Assembly: GCA_024280215.1 (NCBI GenBank)
Contig: JAJRQO010000014.1
Span: 1 to 64,000 of the forward strand
Length of the DNA stretch: 64,000 bases
Reading direction: 5' to 3'
Source: Candidatus Zixiibacteriota bacterium
GTDB lineage: Bacteria; Zixibacteria; MSB-5A5; GN15; FEB-12
Shown here: one piece after another, positions 7,975-17,369 of the stretch
How positions within the stretch are numbered: the stretch's first letter is position 1
How the letters are laid out: each line of letters begins with the position of its first letter
Translations under genes and position numbers: made by a program
The notes under the pieces: generated by a model
What the model was told of the DNA's origin: nothing
Database searches by the model: none
Seen by the model: only the letters and a program-made list of their open reading frames with translations

Positions 7975-8631
7975 ATGACTGAATTAACAAATAATAATGA
8001 CTTAAAGTCCCTCAAAGATTCCAAAGCACTAAAAGTGTGTTACTGGTTTACAAATATAAGTTTTTATCTTAGCTGTTTTGCGGCAATTCTTGTTGTTGTA
8101 CTGCTTGGAGTAAATATGTTTGGTGGCGTCAGAACTTTGAAATATATGCAACTACCGATTATAGTAACCTATGATGATATAAGCAGGACTCTCCCGCTTG
8201 ACCAAACAAAGTCAGACGAGTTAGTTCCGGTTGTTGGTTTTGAAAGAGTAAAATTGGATGTCAGTAAATATGAAAAAATGGCACAGATGATGTGGCTTCC
8301 GTTGATACTATTATTAGGAGTCATTTATATAATCTATCTTTTCAAAATTTTCTTAAAAACGGTCAGGCTAAACTCACCGTTTGACAAAGATAATCCAAAA
8401 AGATTAAAGCTTATCGGTTATCTTATAACCGCCGCTGGACCGATTGTTGGAATTACAAGTAATATCTACGCTCGAATTTTTATCCATCTGATTGATCTCC
8501 CTGGAGCGAGTATTGAAATTCCTACCGAGATGTATCCGTTTACAATTTTTCTTGGTCTGATGATTGTTGTTATAGCACAGGTATTTGAAATTGCCGTTAA
8601 GATGAAACTCGAACAAGACCTGACAGTTTAA
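7975..8631 (+). CDS. DUF2975 four-helix membrane protein (copy 1)
   Basis: A 218-residue integral membrane protein with predicted segments near residues 27-50, 106-127, 142-165 and 185-207, and an extracellular loop between the first two. The pattern ends in the IAQVFEIAVKMKLEQDLTV tail of DUF2975 proteins. The family is usually encoded beside a small Cro-type HTH gene and has no established biochemical role. GAAGG lies before ATG 7975. A good promoter lies upstream. The downstream HTH partner expected from the family is reduced to a 10-codon relic at 8643, while an intact one follows the second copy at 9579. Confidence 0.75.
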   Translation: MTELTNNNDLKSLKDSKALKVCYWFTNISFYLSCFAAILVVVLLGVNMFGGVRTLKYMQLPIIVTYDDISRTLPLDQTKSDELVPVVGFERVKLDVSKYEKMAQMMWLPLILLLGVIYIIYLFKIFLKTVRLNSPFDKDNPKRLKLIGYLITAAGPIVGITSNIYARIFIHLIDLPGASIEIPTEMYPFTIFLGLMIVVIAQVFEIAVKMKLEQDLTV

Positions 8632-8642
8632 GGGAGAGGCTT

Positions 8643-8726
8643 ATGCCTATAATTGTAAATCTTGATGTGATGGTTTGTTGGTGTTTCAAAAACAAATTAA
8701 CAATATGGAGGAAAAAATGGCATTAA
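8643..8726 (+). pseudogene. Relic of a Cro-type HTH gene: first 10 codons only
   Basis: 8643-8672 encodes MPIIVNLDVM and is identical to the start of the intact HTH gene at 9579-9608 except for one silent base (29 of 30). After codon 10 the frame runs into unrelated sequence and stops at about 8726, overlapping the start of the next gene. This is a truncated duplicate, not a functional regulator. Confidence 0.8.
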
Positions 8727-9568
8727 AATTCAAATGTAAGCATTGTGGTGAAGAACTTATAGTTTATTACCTCAAAATAGGTGAGCAAGCTCAATGTACT
8801 AACTGTAACAAAAAGGGGACAGTCCCTGAGACAGCAGAGTTTGCCGATTTGACAAAGCCTGTACCTTTGCCTCGTACTAACCCGTTGATTGAGCAGGATG
8901 AAGAGCGAAGGAAAGAGAGTTTGCGAGAGGAAATTATTCGCAAGCCTTCTGTAAGAGTAGTAAAGTTCGCACTGGACACAGTTTGGTATGTCGGAATTGT
9001 CTTTATTACTTTTATTACATTAGGATGGTTAGTAGGTGGGGTAATAGATGCGGGCTTCTTTAGTGATAAGGTACTTGAATTACCGATAATAATTCGATAT
9101 CACGAATCGACAAGCCCTAATCCTTTGGAAGATGCTGGAGTTGTTGATAGAGAAGATAGCATAGTTCTTCTAGGTCATTCTGACGGTTTTTATCAGGTAT
9201 CGGAAGGAAAATGGCCTTGGTCTGTGGTAGTTGACATGATCCTGAGTGCAATGTTTGTGATGGGGGCTACATACTTTCTGAGAAAAATATTCCGTTCAAT
9301 CGTTAAAGGTAGACCGTTCTCAAAACAAAATTCAGAAGATATTCGGAAAGTTGGTTATATCATCGCACTATGGGGACCAGTTTATGGTACTTTCAACTTT
9401 CTACAAGGAGCATACTATCTTCCATTTGTCAGATTGGCAAATGCAGAGGTGGGCGTTGAACTCAACTGGTACCCAAAACTTATCATTGTTGGCATGGTGA
9501 TAATTGCTATCTCTCATCTATTTGAGTTAGCTTCACGTATTCAACGTGAAAACGAGTTGACTATATGA
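8717..9568 (+). CDS. DUF2975 membrane protein with N-terminal zinc ribbon (copy 2)
   Basis: A 283-residue protein from ATG 8717, chosen over an upstream TTG because GGAGG precedes it directly. Residues 7-30 form a zinc ribbon (C7-x2-C10 ... C27-x2-C30). A charged linker is followed by a four-helix DUF2975 domain: segments near 92-112, a loop, 170-190, 210-232 and 250-272, ending FELASRIQRENELTI, parallel to the tail of copy 1. It is a diverged paralogue of the 7975 gene that carries an extra metal-binding head. The intact HTH gene starts 10 bp downstream, so the pair is probably co-transcribed. No enzymatic role is known. Confidence 0.75.
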   Translation: MALKFKCKHCGEELIVYYLKIGEQAQCTNCNKKGTVPETAEFADLTKPVPLPRTNPLIEQDEERRKESLREEIIRKPSVRVVKFALDTVWYVGIVFITFITLGWLVGGVIDAGFFSDKVLELPIIIRYHESTSPNPLEDAGVVDREDSIVLLGHSDGFYQVSEGKWPWSVVVDMILSAMFVMGATYFLRKIFRSIVKGRPFSKQNSEDIRKVGYIIALWGPVYGTFNFLQGAYYLPFVRLANAEVGVELNWYPKLIIVGMVIIAISHLFELASRIQRENELTI

Positions 9569-9578
9569 GGGTGGTGCT

Positions 9579-9785
9579 ATGCCTATAATCGTAAATCTTG
9601 ATGTGATGCTTGCCAAACGTAAGATGTCTCTTACTGAGCTATCTGAAAAAGTGGATATAACTATTGCAAATCTTTCTGTGTTGAAAAAAAACCATGCCAA
9701 GGCTATTCGGTTTTCGACTTTGGATTCTATATGCAAGGTTCTTGACTGCCAGCCGGGTGATATTTTGGAATATGTTGATGATTGA
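9579..9785 (+). CDS. Small Cro/C1-type HTH regulator of the DUF2975 module
   Basis: A 68-residue protein that is a single helix-turn-helix of the HTH_26/YozG type: LAKRKMSLTELSEKVDITIA, then NLSVLKKNHAKAIRFSTLDS, then a C-terminal CQPGDILEY signature. Proteins of this kind sit next to DUF2975 genes in many genomes and probably regulate them. It follows the zinc-ribbon DUF2975 gene by 10 bp. Its first 10 codons are duplicated at 8643. The four CGATAA boxes at 7891-7939 are a plausible target. Confidence 0.85.
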   Translation: MPIIVNLDVMLAKRKMSLTELSEKVDITIANLSVLKKNHAKAIRFSTLDSICKVLDCQPGDILEYVDD

Positions 9786-9834
9786 GATAAATAGTAAAGT
9801 TGGAAGGAATCTATTTCTGACAACGCATAACAAA

Positions 9835-9996
9835 GGCAGACGAGGGCTGTATAGTATCATAAGATGCATTACACGAGGGCGTCTGCCATGCACATAAAAA
9901 GCTTTGCTTCCCCTATAAAAAGAGGGGCTTGAGGTGTGTTGGTTTTGTAGGAAACTGGCTTACCTGTTTCCGCTTGAGACAGGGCAATGCCATGTC
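9835..9996. repeat. Palindromes in the 9786-10142 intergenic gap
   Basis: 9835-9887 has GGCAGACG and CGTCTGCC arms about 35 bp apart, the same arms as the compact palindrome at 3241. 9950-9971 (GGAAACtGGCTTACCtGTTTCC) is a variant of the 3723 palindrome. 9978-9996 (GACAGGGCAATGCCATGTC) is a decayed copy of 2442-2462. The remaining 150 bp before the next gene is AT-rich and carries no recognised feature. Confidence 0.65.
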
Positions 9997-10142
9997 GGTA
10001 CGTATTAAAGGTTGTTGTCCTTCTAACAATCAGTAACAATTTGGTCTGATTTATCAAGCTTGACTTTCAGAAATATTGAGTTATCTTCTTTGCCTACATA
10101 GGTATAGCCATGAAAAAGAACAGTTTTCACCTGAAAGTTTAG

Positions 10143-12278
10143 ATGAATATCTTCACCAAATTGACAGAGAAGCAAAAACGAAGAATCGAGATAATTATCG
10201 CAGTTATCATGCTTTTTGTCATGTTTGAAATGCGTGCCTATAAGCTCGATGCAGACCCACCGATTGGGTTATCATTTTCAACCGATGTCTATACCGACAG
10301 TAACCATTATACGCTTTTTGCCAAACAAAAAGTGTTGACCGACGATTTTAACCCATACGATGAAACACGATTTGTCTTTTTCCTGAAATCCTCGGTGACA
10401 CTTTTAGCCTTTTTCGTTTTCAGTTTATTTGGGGTTACGCTTGAGATGTCGAACCTTGTTGGTCTTTTTTATTCTTTTGGCTCGTTGCTTCTGTTTTATA
10501 TGATTCTCAGGAAAATCTCAAACCCGATTACAGGTATAATCTATCTACTGCTGATAGCAGTAAACTATAACCAGATTTTCTATGGACGACTTGCATTTTT
10601 AGAACATGCGATGTCGTTTTATGCCTTTTTGTCTTTGACATTATTGTTGTATTGTACACGAACTTTTTGGATTCTCTTTGCGGGAGCTTTTTTAGCGGTT
10701 GGAATATTTTTTGGAAAAATTATAGGTGTAATTTTTGTCGTACCATTTGCAGGTTTCTTTTTATATCAGCATTTTGTTGAAGAAAAGGAAACCAAACTAC
10801 CGCTGATTTATTTCAGTTCTGGCTTTATCGCTATGACACTCTTTTGGCTTTTCTTTTCGTATCTCCCGATGCAAAAACAGGTAGCATCATATGTTGGGGA
10901 GCATGCCTTTTCGCTCTATGGAAACTTAGCCGCTTTTGAATCATTTGATAATTTTGTCTGGAAGTATTTTTCGTTTGGGAAAGAGTCAAAACTTTTTGCC
11001 CGTATGAGAGTGCCACTATTGTTCGCTTCAATTTTCTTATCAATGTTCGCTATTAGTTTTTTCAATAGAGGCACCTTGAAAGAAAAATTAAAAAATTATA
11101 ACAGTGGAAAATTTTTCATCTTTCTGATGATAGTTTCATTTTACGGTGGTTTGATGATTTGGAACAACAGACCGCTTAGATATCAACTCGAACTTATCTA
11201 TCCATTCTATGCTGCCGCATCTATCATTTTAGGTTCTATGTTCTATAAATTAAAAAAACATGAAAGTAACAAAATTCCACTTTTTTCATTGCTGATTATC
11301 TTTGTCATCTTTCTCCCTGTTATTTACCAGTACTATAATATGTATGTTGGTTTAATTGGTGGGTCATTTTTCTATGATGACTATAAATTTATCACAGTTG
11401 GCTGGACGTTCTTTTTCAGTCTTGCTGTTTATGCTTTGATGATTTCCTATCAAAAATATAATGAACAGTTGCAGGCAAAGGTGTTTCGTTATGTCCGTAT
11501 TGGTTTTGCCGTTGCGATTGTCGCCGTTGTATTTACATCCAATATCTTAGATTTTCTCTATTGGGCAGAACGTCCGACATTTACTGGTCGGGATAATTCA
11601 CTTGATTTAGGGGAGCTTCTTGCCGAAGGAGCGGTTGTTTCAGGTCCTTATGCTGGGCTTCTGACTGCTGAAAATAAAGTAGGAACTGTTATTCACATGT
11701 TTGGTGTCACCAAAGCTGATCCTGATTTCTTTAAAAATCAACCTATAACTCATTTATTGCTTGATAGTGGTAATGAAACAAGGGCAAAAGAGGATTATCC
11801 GATACTTATGGATTCTTCAGAGCTTTTATTTACCTACCATGTTGGACAGCAAAAAGTCCGATTGTACCGAATTGCTGGTTTTACTGGGAATGACATTGCT
11901 GACTCTTATCAGCTTTCGCCCTTTGAACATGTCGTGTCAGTTTATGATAATGGTAAAGGTCAGATAAATAACGATTTAGTGGTTGAACTAATTGAAAAAA
12001 ATCCCGATAATATAGCATGTTACACATTTTTAGCTGAAGCTGCGGAACAAGATTCGATTTTCCAACTTTCTGAGATGATGTTTAAAAAAGCGGTTGAATT
12101 TTCGCCGACAAATTATAATCTTAATGCACGCTTAGCTAAATTTTATCAAGACAGGTACAACGAAACCAATATTGAGTTGTATAAAGCCGAAAGTAAAAAT
12201 TATTACGAGGAAGCTATTAAGTTTTCTCCGACGACATCACGCTTGAAACGAGAACTAATCGAACTTGAGCAAAGCTAA
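10143..12278 (+). CDS. GT-C membrane glycosyltransferase (ArnT/PMT-like) with C-terminal TPRs
   Basis: A 711-residue polytopic protein with about a dozen hydrophobic segments between residues 17 and 470, preceded by a first extracytoplasmic loop with the acidic DADPPIGLSFSTD stretch expected of PMT/ArnT-type enzymes. The RLAFLEH motif (about 150-156) also fits the family. Such enzymes move sugars from polyprenyl-phosphate donors to lipid or protein acceptors outside the membrane. Residues about 620-705 form TPR-like helices. It heads a glycan cluster with a polyprenyl-phosphate glycosyltransferase 21 bp downstream that could make its donor. The start ATG 10143 has no strong ribosome site. The acceptor is unknown. 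Confidence 0.7.
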   Translation: MNIFTKLTEKQKRRIEIIIAVIMLFVMFEMRAYKLDADPPIGLSFSTDVYTDSNHYTLFAKQKVLTDDFNPYDETRFVFFLKSSVTLLAFFVFSLFGVTLEMSNLVGLFYSFGSLLLFYMILRKISNPITGIIYLLLIAVNYNQIFYGRLAFLEHAMSFYAFLSLTLLLYCTRTFWILFAGAFLAVGIFFGKIIGVIFVVPFAGFFLYQHFVEEKETKLPLIYFSSGFIAMTLFWLFFSYLPMQKQVASYVGEHAFSLYGNLAAFESFDNFVWKYFSFGKESKLFARMRVPLLFASIFLSMFAISFFNRGTLKEKLKNYNSGKFFIFLMIVSFYGGLMIWNNRPLRYQLELIYPFYAAASIILGSMFYKLKKHESNKIPLFSLLIIFVIFLPVIYQYYNMYVGLIGGSFFYDDYKFITVGWTFFFSLAVYALMISYQKYNEQLQAKVFRYVRIGFAVAIVAVVFTSNILDFLYWAERPTFTGRDNSLDLGELLAEGAVVSGPYAGLLTAENKVGTVIHMFGVTKADPDFFKNQPITHLLLDSGNETRAKEDYPILMDSSELLFTYHVGQQKVRLYRIAGFTGNDIADSYQLSPFEHVVSVYDNGKGQINNDLVVELIEKNPDNIACYTFLAEAAEQDSIFQLSEMMFKKAVEFSPTNYNLNARLAKFYQDRYNETNIELYKAESKNYYEEAIKFSPTTSRLKRELIELEQS

Positions 12279-12299
12279 AGAGAGATAAATCTGATTTTT

Positions 12300-13226
12300 A
12301 TGGAAAAGTATAATTTTATAGTTTCGACTATTGTCCCAGCTTTTAATGAAGAGGGGAATATCGAGGAGTTTTGCAAACAGTACGACACTATGCTCCAAGA
12401 TGCACCATTTGAGTCAGAAGTTGTTTTTATTGACGATGGTTCTACCGATAAGACCCTACATGTAATTAAGCAATGTGCTGATAAATATAGTTTTGTAAGG
12501 TATGCGGTTCATCAAAGAAATCGTGGATTAACTGCTGCTTTACAGTTAGGATTTGACACTGCCAAGGGTGGTGTGTTTGTCTTTTACCCTGCTGATTTAC
12601 AATATAAACCTGAAGATATACCAGCACTTATAAAACCAATTTTCGAAGGTGCTGATTTGTGTACTGGCTGGAAACAGGGCGCTTATAATAAAAAATTTGT
12701 ATCAAATGTATACAACTGGATTTCACGCAAAATATTTAATCTCAAAGTACATGACCTAAATTCTGTCAAAGCATTCCGCCGTGAGGTAGTCGAGCAAATT
12801 TTCTTGCGTCAGGACTGGCATCGCTATTTGGTCGTCTTGGCAGCAGATGAAGGCTTCCGAGTGGAAGAGGTAAAGATGCCTCTCTATGACCGAGCATGGG
12901 GTGAATCAAAGTTTTCAATCTGGAGAATCCCGATTGGAGTCCTTGATATGGTAGCAGTAAAATTTCAAATTACATTTTTGAAAAAACCACTTCTCTTTTT
13001 TGGAGCAATAGGGTCTGTTTCTATTTTTGTCGGACTTCTTACTGGCATGTGGGCTGTTTATTTGAAATATTGGCAACATGAAACCCAGTTACCATTGTTG
13101 TACTTAGTCGTCCTCTTGATTGGTTTAGGATTTGGACTTTTTCTGATGGGATTTATCACAGAAGGACAGACTGCTATCAAAGAAGAGTTGACTGATTTAC
13201 GTCGGAAAATGATTAAAAGAAAATAA
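12300..13226 (+). CDS. GT2 polyprenyl-phosphate glycosyltransferase with membrane tail
   Basis: A 308-residue enzyme with a GT-A catalytic domain (STIVPAFNEEGNIEEF; VVFIDDGSTDKT; HQRNRGLTAALQLG; the YPADLQ variant of the DxD region) and two C-terminal membrane helices near 235-257 and 268-290. The layout is that of ArnC/GtrB/DPM1-like enzymes, which load a sugar on undecaprenyl phosphate on the inner membrane face. The central acidic motif is PADLQ rather than DADLQ, which may matter for metal binding. It lies between two GT-C-type membrane proteins that would use its product. Confidence 0.8.
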   Translation: MEKYNFIVSTIVPAFNEEGNIEEFCKQYDTMLQDAPFESEVVFIDDGSTDKTLHVIKQCADKYSFVRYAVHQRNRGLTAALQLGFDTAKGGVFVFYPADLQYKPEDIPALIKPIFEGADLCTGWKQGAYNKKFVSNVYNWISRKIFNLKVHDLNSVKAFRREVVEQIFLRQDWHRYLVVLAADEGFRVEEVKMPLYDRAWGESKFSIWRIPIGVLDMVAVKFQITFLKKPLLFFGAIGSVSIFVGLLTGMWAVYLKYWQHETQLPLLYLVVLLIGLGFGLFLMGFITEGQTAIKEELTDLRRKMIKRK

Positions 13227-13308
13227 TAAGAACTATAAGTTGATGCAAAGTTGCATTTGTTCAGTATAACGAGTAACGAATCAAGAGTTCAGAGTATCGG
13301 AGAATCGA

Positions 13309-15780
13309 TTGGCTAAACAGCAAAAAACAAAAGTAAACAGGGTTCCTAAATCAAATTCGTTTGACCCTGAAACATCAAAATATTTTACACCTGTTGCATT
13401 TGTGGGGTTGGCTGTTGCCTTACTTGTCCTTTTCTCTGAATTTATTTTCTCATCAAAAATGCTGCATGGCTCGGATATGATTCAAGCGGGGATTTTCTTC
13501 CGTTCATTTTTAGTCGAATCTGTTTGGAATAGTGGTTCTGTTCCGCAATGGAATCCGTATATTTTTGGAGGGATGCCGTATGTTGAAGCATTTCACGGTG
13601 ATATATTTTATCCGCTCTCGTTTTTAAAATACTTTGGGGCTATATACCGTTCATTAGGATTTGTCTTGGTCTTTCATATCTTTTTGGCAGGTCTTTTTAT
13701 GTACGCCTGTGCCAGAGAATTTAAGCTATCAAAAGTTGCTTCGCTGATGTCTGCGATTTCATATATGTTTGCATCGTATTTAATATCACTTGTCTCTCCA
13801 GGGCATGACGGAAAAATATTTGTCACGACACTCTTTCCTCTCACAATTATGTTCACTCAAAGAGGTTTTGATTCTAAAGAGCTACTCAAATCATTTTTCA
13901 ATTTTTCAATGCTTGGCTTAGTCATCGGATTTATCATTTTATCGCCTCATCCACAGATGTCATATTATTCCCTTTGGGCAATTTCATTTTTTGCTGCATT
14001 TAAGTTGATTACAAACTTTATCGCTACAAAATCAGTCCCTGAATTTATGCGTCCTGCAATGCTGACCACCTATGCTGTTGTAATTGGTCTGCTACTTTCT
14101 GCTATTCAGTTTTATCCTGGTTATACATATACAACAGAGTTTTCACCTCGTACCGATTCTAAATCTGGTTGGGAATGGGCGACATCATGGTCGCTTCACG
14201 AAGAGGAAGCCTTTTCATTACTTGTCCCTGAATTTTCAGGGGTGAATTCCTCGAATAAAGAATATCAACGTTCGACTATCTATTGGGGGAAAAATGCATT
14301 TAAAGATAATTCTGAATCAGTTGGGATTGTTGGACTTTTTATGGCACTTCTTGGACTTTTCTTTGTCAGAAAGAAGGAATCATATTTCTTTGGTGGTTTG
14401 GCGCTTTTTGCTTTTATATATGCTCTTGGGGCGACGACACCATTGTTTCAACTCTTCTTTTATCTGATACCAAAAGTTAAATCACTCCGAGCACCGTCGA
14501 TGATTATGTTTTTATTCTCATTCTCAATCGCAATGTTGGCTGGGATGGGGATGCAAAAAATTATAGATGAGAGCCGTTCATTTAAAGAAAAGTATCTCAA
14601 ACAATTTCAATATCTTCTGTTCGGATTTCCACTTTTTATCTTTGTCTTAGCTTTACTGTTTAGCATGGATGGAAGAGGGATGTTGGACAGTTGGATGTCG
14701 ATGTTTTATTCTGAAGCATCACAAACTATGGTGCAGCAAGGGGTATCCAAAGCAGATGTTGCCTACATGAATCTGTCATCGATTCAGTCAGGTCTCTGGT
14801 TATCATTTTTGTTCACTGCCTTAGCGGCAGGTGCTATTTGGATTTATCAATCTAAAAAAGCTGGCGTACTAATATTGTGTGGGATGTTGCTGATACCTGT
14901 GATTAACTCGGTGCGGTTTAATAAACGTTTTGTGACGACGACCGACCAGTCTAAAATCGTAGATGAAAATTCTCTTACTAAATTTTTTACTCAGAAAACA
15001 GAAAAGTTTCGGGTTATGAATTTTATTGGCGGAGCAATCAAAGAAGATTACCTGCCTCATTTTGGAATTGAAATGGTTGTTGGCTATCACGGAAACCAAC
15101 TAAAATGGTATGATAAATTGCTTGGAGGGCCAGGCAAAGTCAATCAAACTAATCCGAATTTTCTTAATCTCACAGGTGCGAAATATCTGCTTTTTCCAGC
15201 TGAACAATCTTTCCCCGCTGGTTATTTTGGTGAAAAACGAGTTTTTCAAGCTGCTAATTTTGGACAATTTCAGGTCTTACAAAATGACAATGCTCTGCCG
15301 AGAGCCTTTTTAGTCGACCAATTTCAAGTATTTGATAACACCGAATTAATTGTAAATGAAGTGATGACAACTAAATCTGACCTATCGAAAACAGTATTTT
15401 TAGAAGAACAGCCAACGCTTACATATCAGAAAGACTCTCTTTCGACAGCTTCCGTCATAATTTCTGACTATCAGACGGACTCTTTAGTATTAAAATTGAA
15501 TGTTTCACAAAATAAAATACTTGTATTGACCGATAACTATTACGACGCTTGGACGGTTTCTATTGATGGAAACCGAAGCAAAATATTGAGAGCATACGGG
15601 TCATTTCGAGCGGTGGAAATACCAGCTGGTTCAAAAGAAGCTGTTTTTCGATTTGAATCCAAAAGATATGCCACAGGTAAACTCTCGACGAACTTGACAG
15701 CCTTATTTTTGACACTTATAATAGGTTTTTACTTTGTGTCAGGCTACAATAGACGAAAAAAGAAAGAAGTGGAAGCGTAA
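13309..15780 (+). CDS. YfhO-family large membrane protein
   Basis: An 823-residue protein with about 14 membrane helices, typical YfhO features (VPQWNPYIFGGMPYVEAFHG near residue 80, SPRTDSKSGWEWA near 280) and a C-terminal extracytoplasmic domain (about 560-790) with the VLTDNYYDAWTVSIDG motif. YfhO proteins are GT-C-like and have been linked to glycosylation of lipoteichoic acid or other surface polymers in Firmicutes; here only a glycan-transfer role is inferred. Translation starts at TTG 13309 with GGAG about 8 nt before it. It is followed by a polyprenol-phosphate mannose synthase-like gene 3 bp downstream. Confidence 0.8.
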   Translation: MAKQQKTKVNRVPKSNSFDPETSKYFTPVAFVGLAVALLVLFSEFIFSSKMLHGSDMIQAGIFFRSFLVESVWNSGSVPQWNPYIFGGMPYVEAFHGDIFYPLSFLKYFGAIYRSLGFVLVFHIFLAGLFMYACAREFKLSKVASLMSAISYMFASYLISLVSPGHDGKIFVTTLFPLTIMFTQRGFDSKELLKSFFNFSMLGLVIGFIILSPHPQMSYYSLWAISFFAAFKLITNFIATKSVPEFMRPAMLTTYAVVIGLLLSAIQFYPGYTYTTEFSPRTDSKSGWEWATSWSLHEEEAFSLLVPEFSGVNSSNKEYQRSTIYWGKNAFKDNSESVGIVGLFMALLGLFFVRKKESYFFGGLALFAFIYALGATTPLFQLFFYLIPKVKSLRAPSMIMFLFSFSIAMLAGMGMQKIIDESRSFKEKYLKQFQYLLFGFPLFIFVLALLFSMDGRGMLDSWMSMFYSEASQTMVQQGVSKADVAYMNLSSIQSGLWLSFLFTALAAGAIWIYQSKKAGVLILCGMLLIPVINSVRFNKRFVTTTDQSKIVDENSLTKFFTQKTEKFRVMNFIGGAIKEDYLPHFGIEMVVGYHGNQLKWYDKLLGGPGKVNQTNPNFLNLTGAKYLLFPAEQSFPAGYFGEKRVFQAANFGQFQVLQNDNALPRAFLVDQFQVFDNTELIVNEVMTTKSDLSKTVFLEEQPTLTYQKDSLSTASVIISDYQTDSLVLKLNVSQNKILVLTDNYYDAWTVSIDGNRSKILRAYGSFRAVEIPAGSKEAVFRFESKRYATGKLSTNLTALFLTLIIGFYFVSGYNRRKKKEVEA

Positions 15781-15783
15781 ATC

Positions 15784-16512
15784 ATGCCGCAATCAAAAAG
15801 AGCTTTAATTATATTTCCAACATATAATGAAAAAGAAAATATAGAGAAAATCGTTCATGCGGTACTTCCTTTAGATGCACGGATTCATGTGTTAATTGTT
15901 GACGACAGTTCTCCTGATGGTACTGGAGAGATTGCCGATAAGTTGGTTGCTTCTGAAGAGAAAGTAAATGTCCTGCATCGCAAAAACAAAGAAGGACTCG
16001 GCAAAGCATATATCGCTGGTTTTAAATGGGCACTTGAGCATGACTACGACTATATCTTTGAGATGGATGCTGATTTCTCTCACGGTCCTGAATATCTTCG
16101 TGACTTCTTAAGAGAAATTCAAACTTATGACTTGGTCTTAGGTTCTCGCTATATCTCAGGTGTCAATGTGATTAACTGGCCAATGTCTCGTCTGTTGTTA
16201 TCTTTCTTTGCTAATAAATATACGCAAATTATTACAGGTCTTCCTATCAAGGATGCAACTGGAGGTTTTAAATGTTTCCGCAAAGAAGTCCTTCAGGCTA
16301 TAAATTTGGACGATGTCAAGGCCTCGGGTTATTCATTTCAAATTGAGATGACAATGCGTGCCTGGAAAAAAGGATTCAAAGTCAAAGAGATTCCAATTAT
16401 TTTTATGGATCGTATTGCAGGTACATCAAAGATGTCCAAAAAAATTATGCGTGAGGCCATCTGGATGGTCTGGATGTTGCGTGTGAAATCTATGTTTGGG
16501 AAATTGAGCTAA
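15784..16512 (+). CDS. Polyprenol monophosphomannose synthase-like GT2 (DPM1-like)
   Basis: A 242-residue soluble GT2 enzyme of the DPM1 type: IFPTYNEKENIEKIV, VDDSSPDGTGEIAD, NKEGLGKAYIAGF, then the metal-binding MDADFSH and LGSRYISG, with GGFKCF near residue 160. DPM1-class enzymes transfer mannose from GDP-mannose to a polyprenyl phosphate. There is no membrane tail, as in the bacterial short forms. It is tightly linked to the YfhO gene upstream (3-bp gap) and to a rhamnosyltransferase-like GT2 downstream (7-bp gap). Confidence 0.85.
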   Translation: MPQSKRALIIFPTYNEKENIEKIVHAVLPLDARIHVLIVDDSSPDGTGEIADKLVASEEKVNVLHRKNKEGLGKAYIAGFKWALEHDYDYIFEMDADFSHGPEYLRDFLREIQTYDLVLGSRYISGVNVINWPMSRLLLSFFANKYTQIITGLPIKDATGGFKCFRKEVLQAINLDDVKASGYSFQIEMTMRAWKKGFKVKEIPIIFMDRIAGTSKMSKKIMREAIWMVWMLRVKSMFGKLS

Positions 16513-16519
16513 TTCTGTT

Positions 16520-17359
16520 TTGAGCAAACAAATTAATCTTTCGATAATTGTCGTTACATATAATTCTTTACCAGCCTTAGATGCATCATTAGTTTCATTA
16601 ACAAAATCAAACTATCAAAACTTTGAACTTATTGTTGTCGATAATAATTCTGCCGATAACTCTGTCGAAACTGTTCTGTCATATTTCCCTGAAGCAATTA
16701 TTATAAAAAATAAAAAAAATATTGGCTTTGCCAATGCCTGTAATATTGCTGCTAAAAGAGCATCTTCTGAGTTCCTTCTTTTTTTTAATCCTGACTTAGA
16801 GATAGATTCTGATGCACTTTCTGAGACAATAGAGTTTATGAATTCAACTGAAGATGTAGGTGCTGTTTCTGGACGTATGCGTTTCCCCGATGATTCCTTT
16901 CAGGCGACTTGTCGTAATTTTCCTAATATGAGTAATATCTTTTTATCACGTGGTTCGGTATTATCAAAAATAATCCCGACCGATAAATCATATACATTGC
17001 CTGATTTTAAGGAAGTAACAGTAGTTGATGCTGTCGCTGGGACTTTTATGGCTGTGCGAAGGGAGAGGTTTCAGGAGGTTGGGATGTTTGACGAACGATT
17101 TTTCATGTATATGGAAGACACCGATTTATCCTATCGACTTACATTGCTCGGTTGCCGAAACTATTTTTTACCACAAGCAGGTGGGGTGCATTTATGGGGA
17201 AAAGGGAGTTCGGGCGGTCATTTTATTCGAAATTATTATCATCATTTGTCAGTTTGGAAATATTTTTTGAAGCATTTTCCCGGAGGATTTTCTATATTGT
17301 TCTTGCCATTTTTGTTAATAAGTAATTTTATACTTTCAATGCTTTTACCAAAAAGATAA
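16520..17359 (+). CDS. GT2 glycosyltransferase, WbbL/rhamnosyltransferase-like
   Basis: A 279-residue GT2 enzyme: SIIVVTYNSLPALDASLVSL, VDNNSADNSVE, NIGFANACNIA, FLLFFNPDLEI (the NPD version of the metal site common in rhamnosyltransferase-like members), VAGTFMAVRRE and FFMYMEDTDLSYR. The last motif is typical of the WbbL/RfbN-like group, which adds deoxysugars to lipid-linked intermediates. A C-terminal hydrophobic stretch (about 255-277) may dock it to the membrane. The start is TTG 16520. The nucleotide sugar cannot be predicted from sequence. Confidence 0.8.
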   Translation: MSKQINLSIIVVTYNSLPALDASLVSLTKSNYQNFELIVVDNNSADNSVETVLSYFPEAIIIKNKKNIGFANACNIAAKRASSEFLLFFNPDLEIDSDALSETIEFMNSTEDVGAVSGRMRFPDDSFQATCRNFPNMSNIFLSRGSVLSKIIPTDKSYTLPDFKEVTVVDAVAGTFMAVRRERFQEVGMFDERFFMYMEDTDLSYRLTLLGCRNYFLPQAGGVHLWGKGSSGGHFIRNYYHHLSVWKYFLKHFPGGFSILFLPFLLISNFILSMLLPKR

Positions 17360-17369
17360 GAATTGACAC

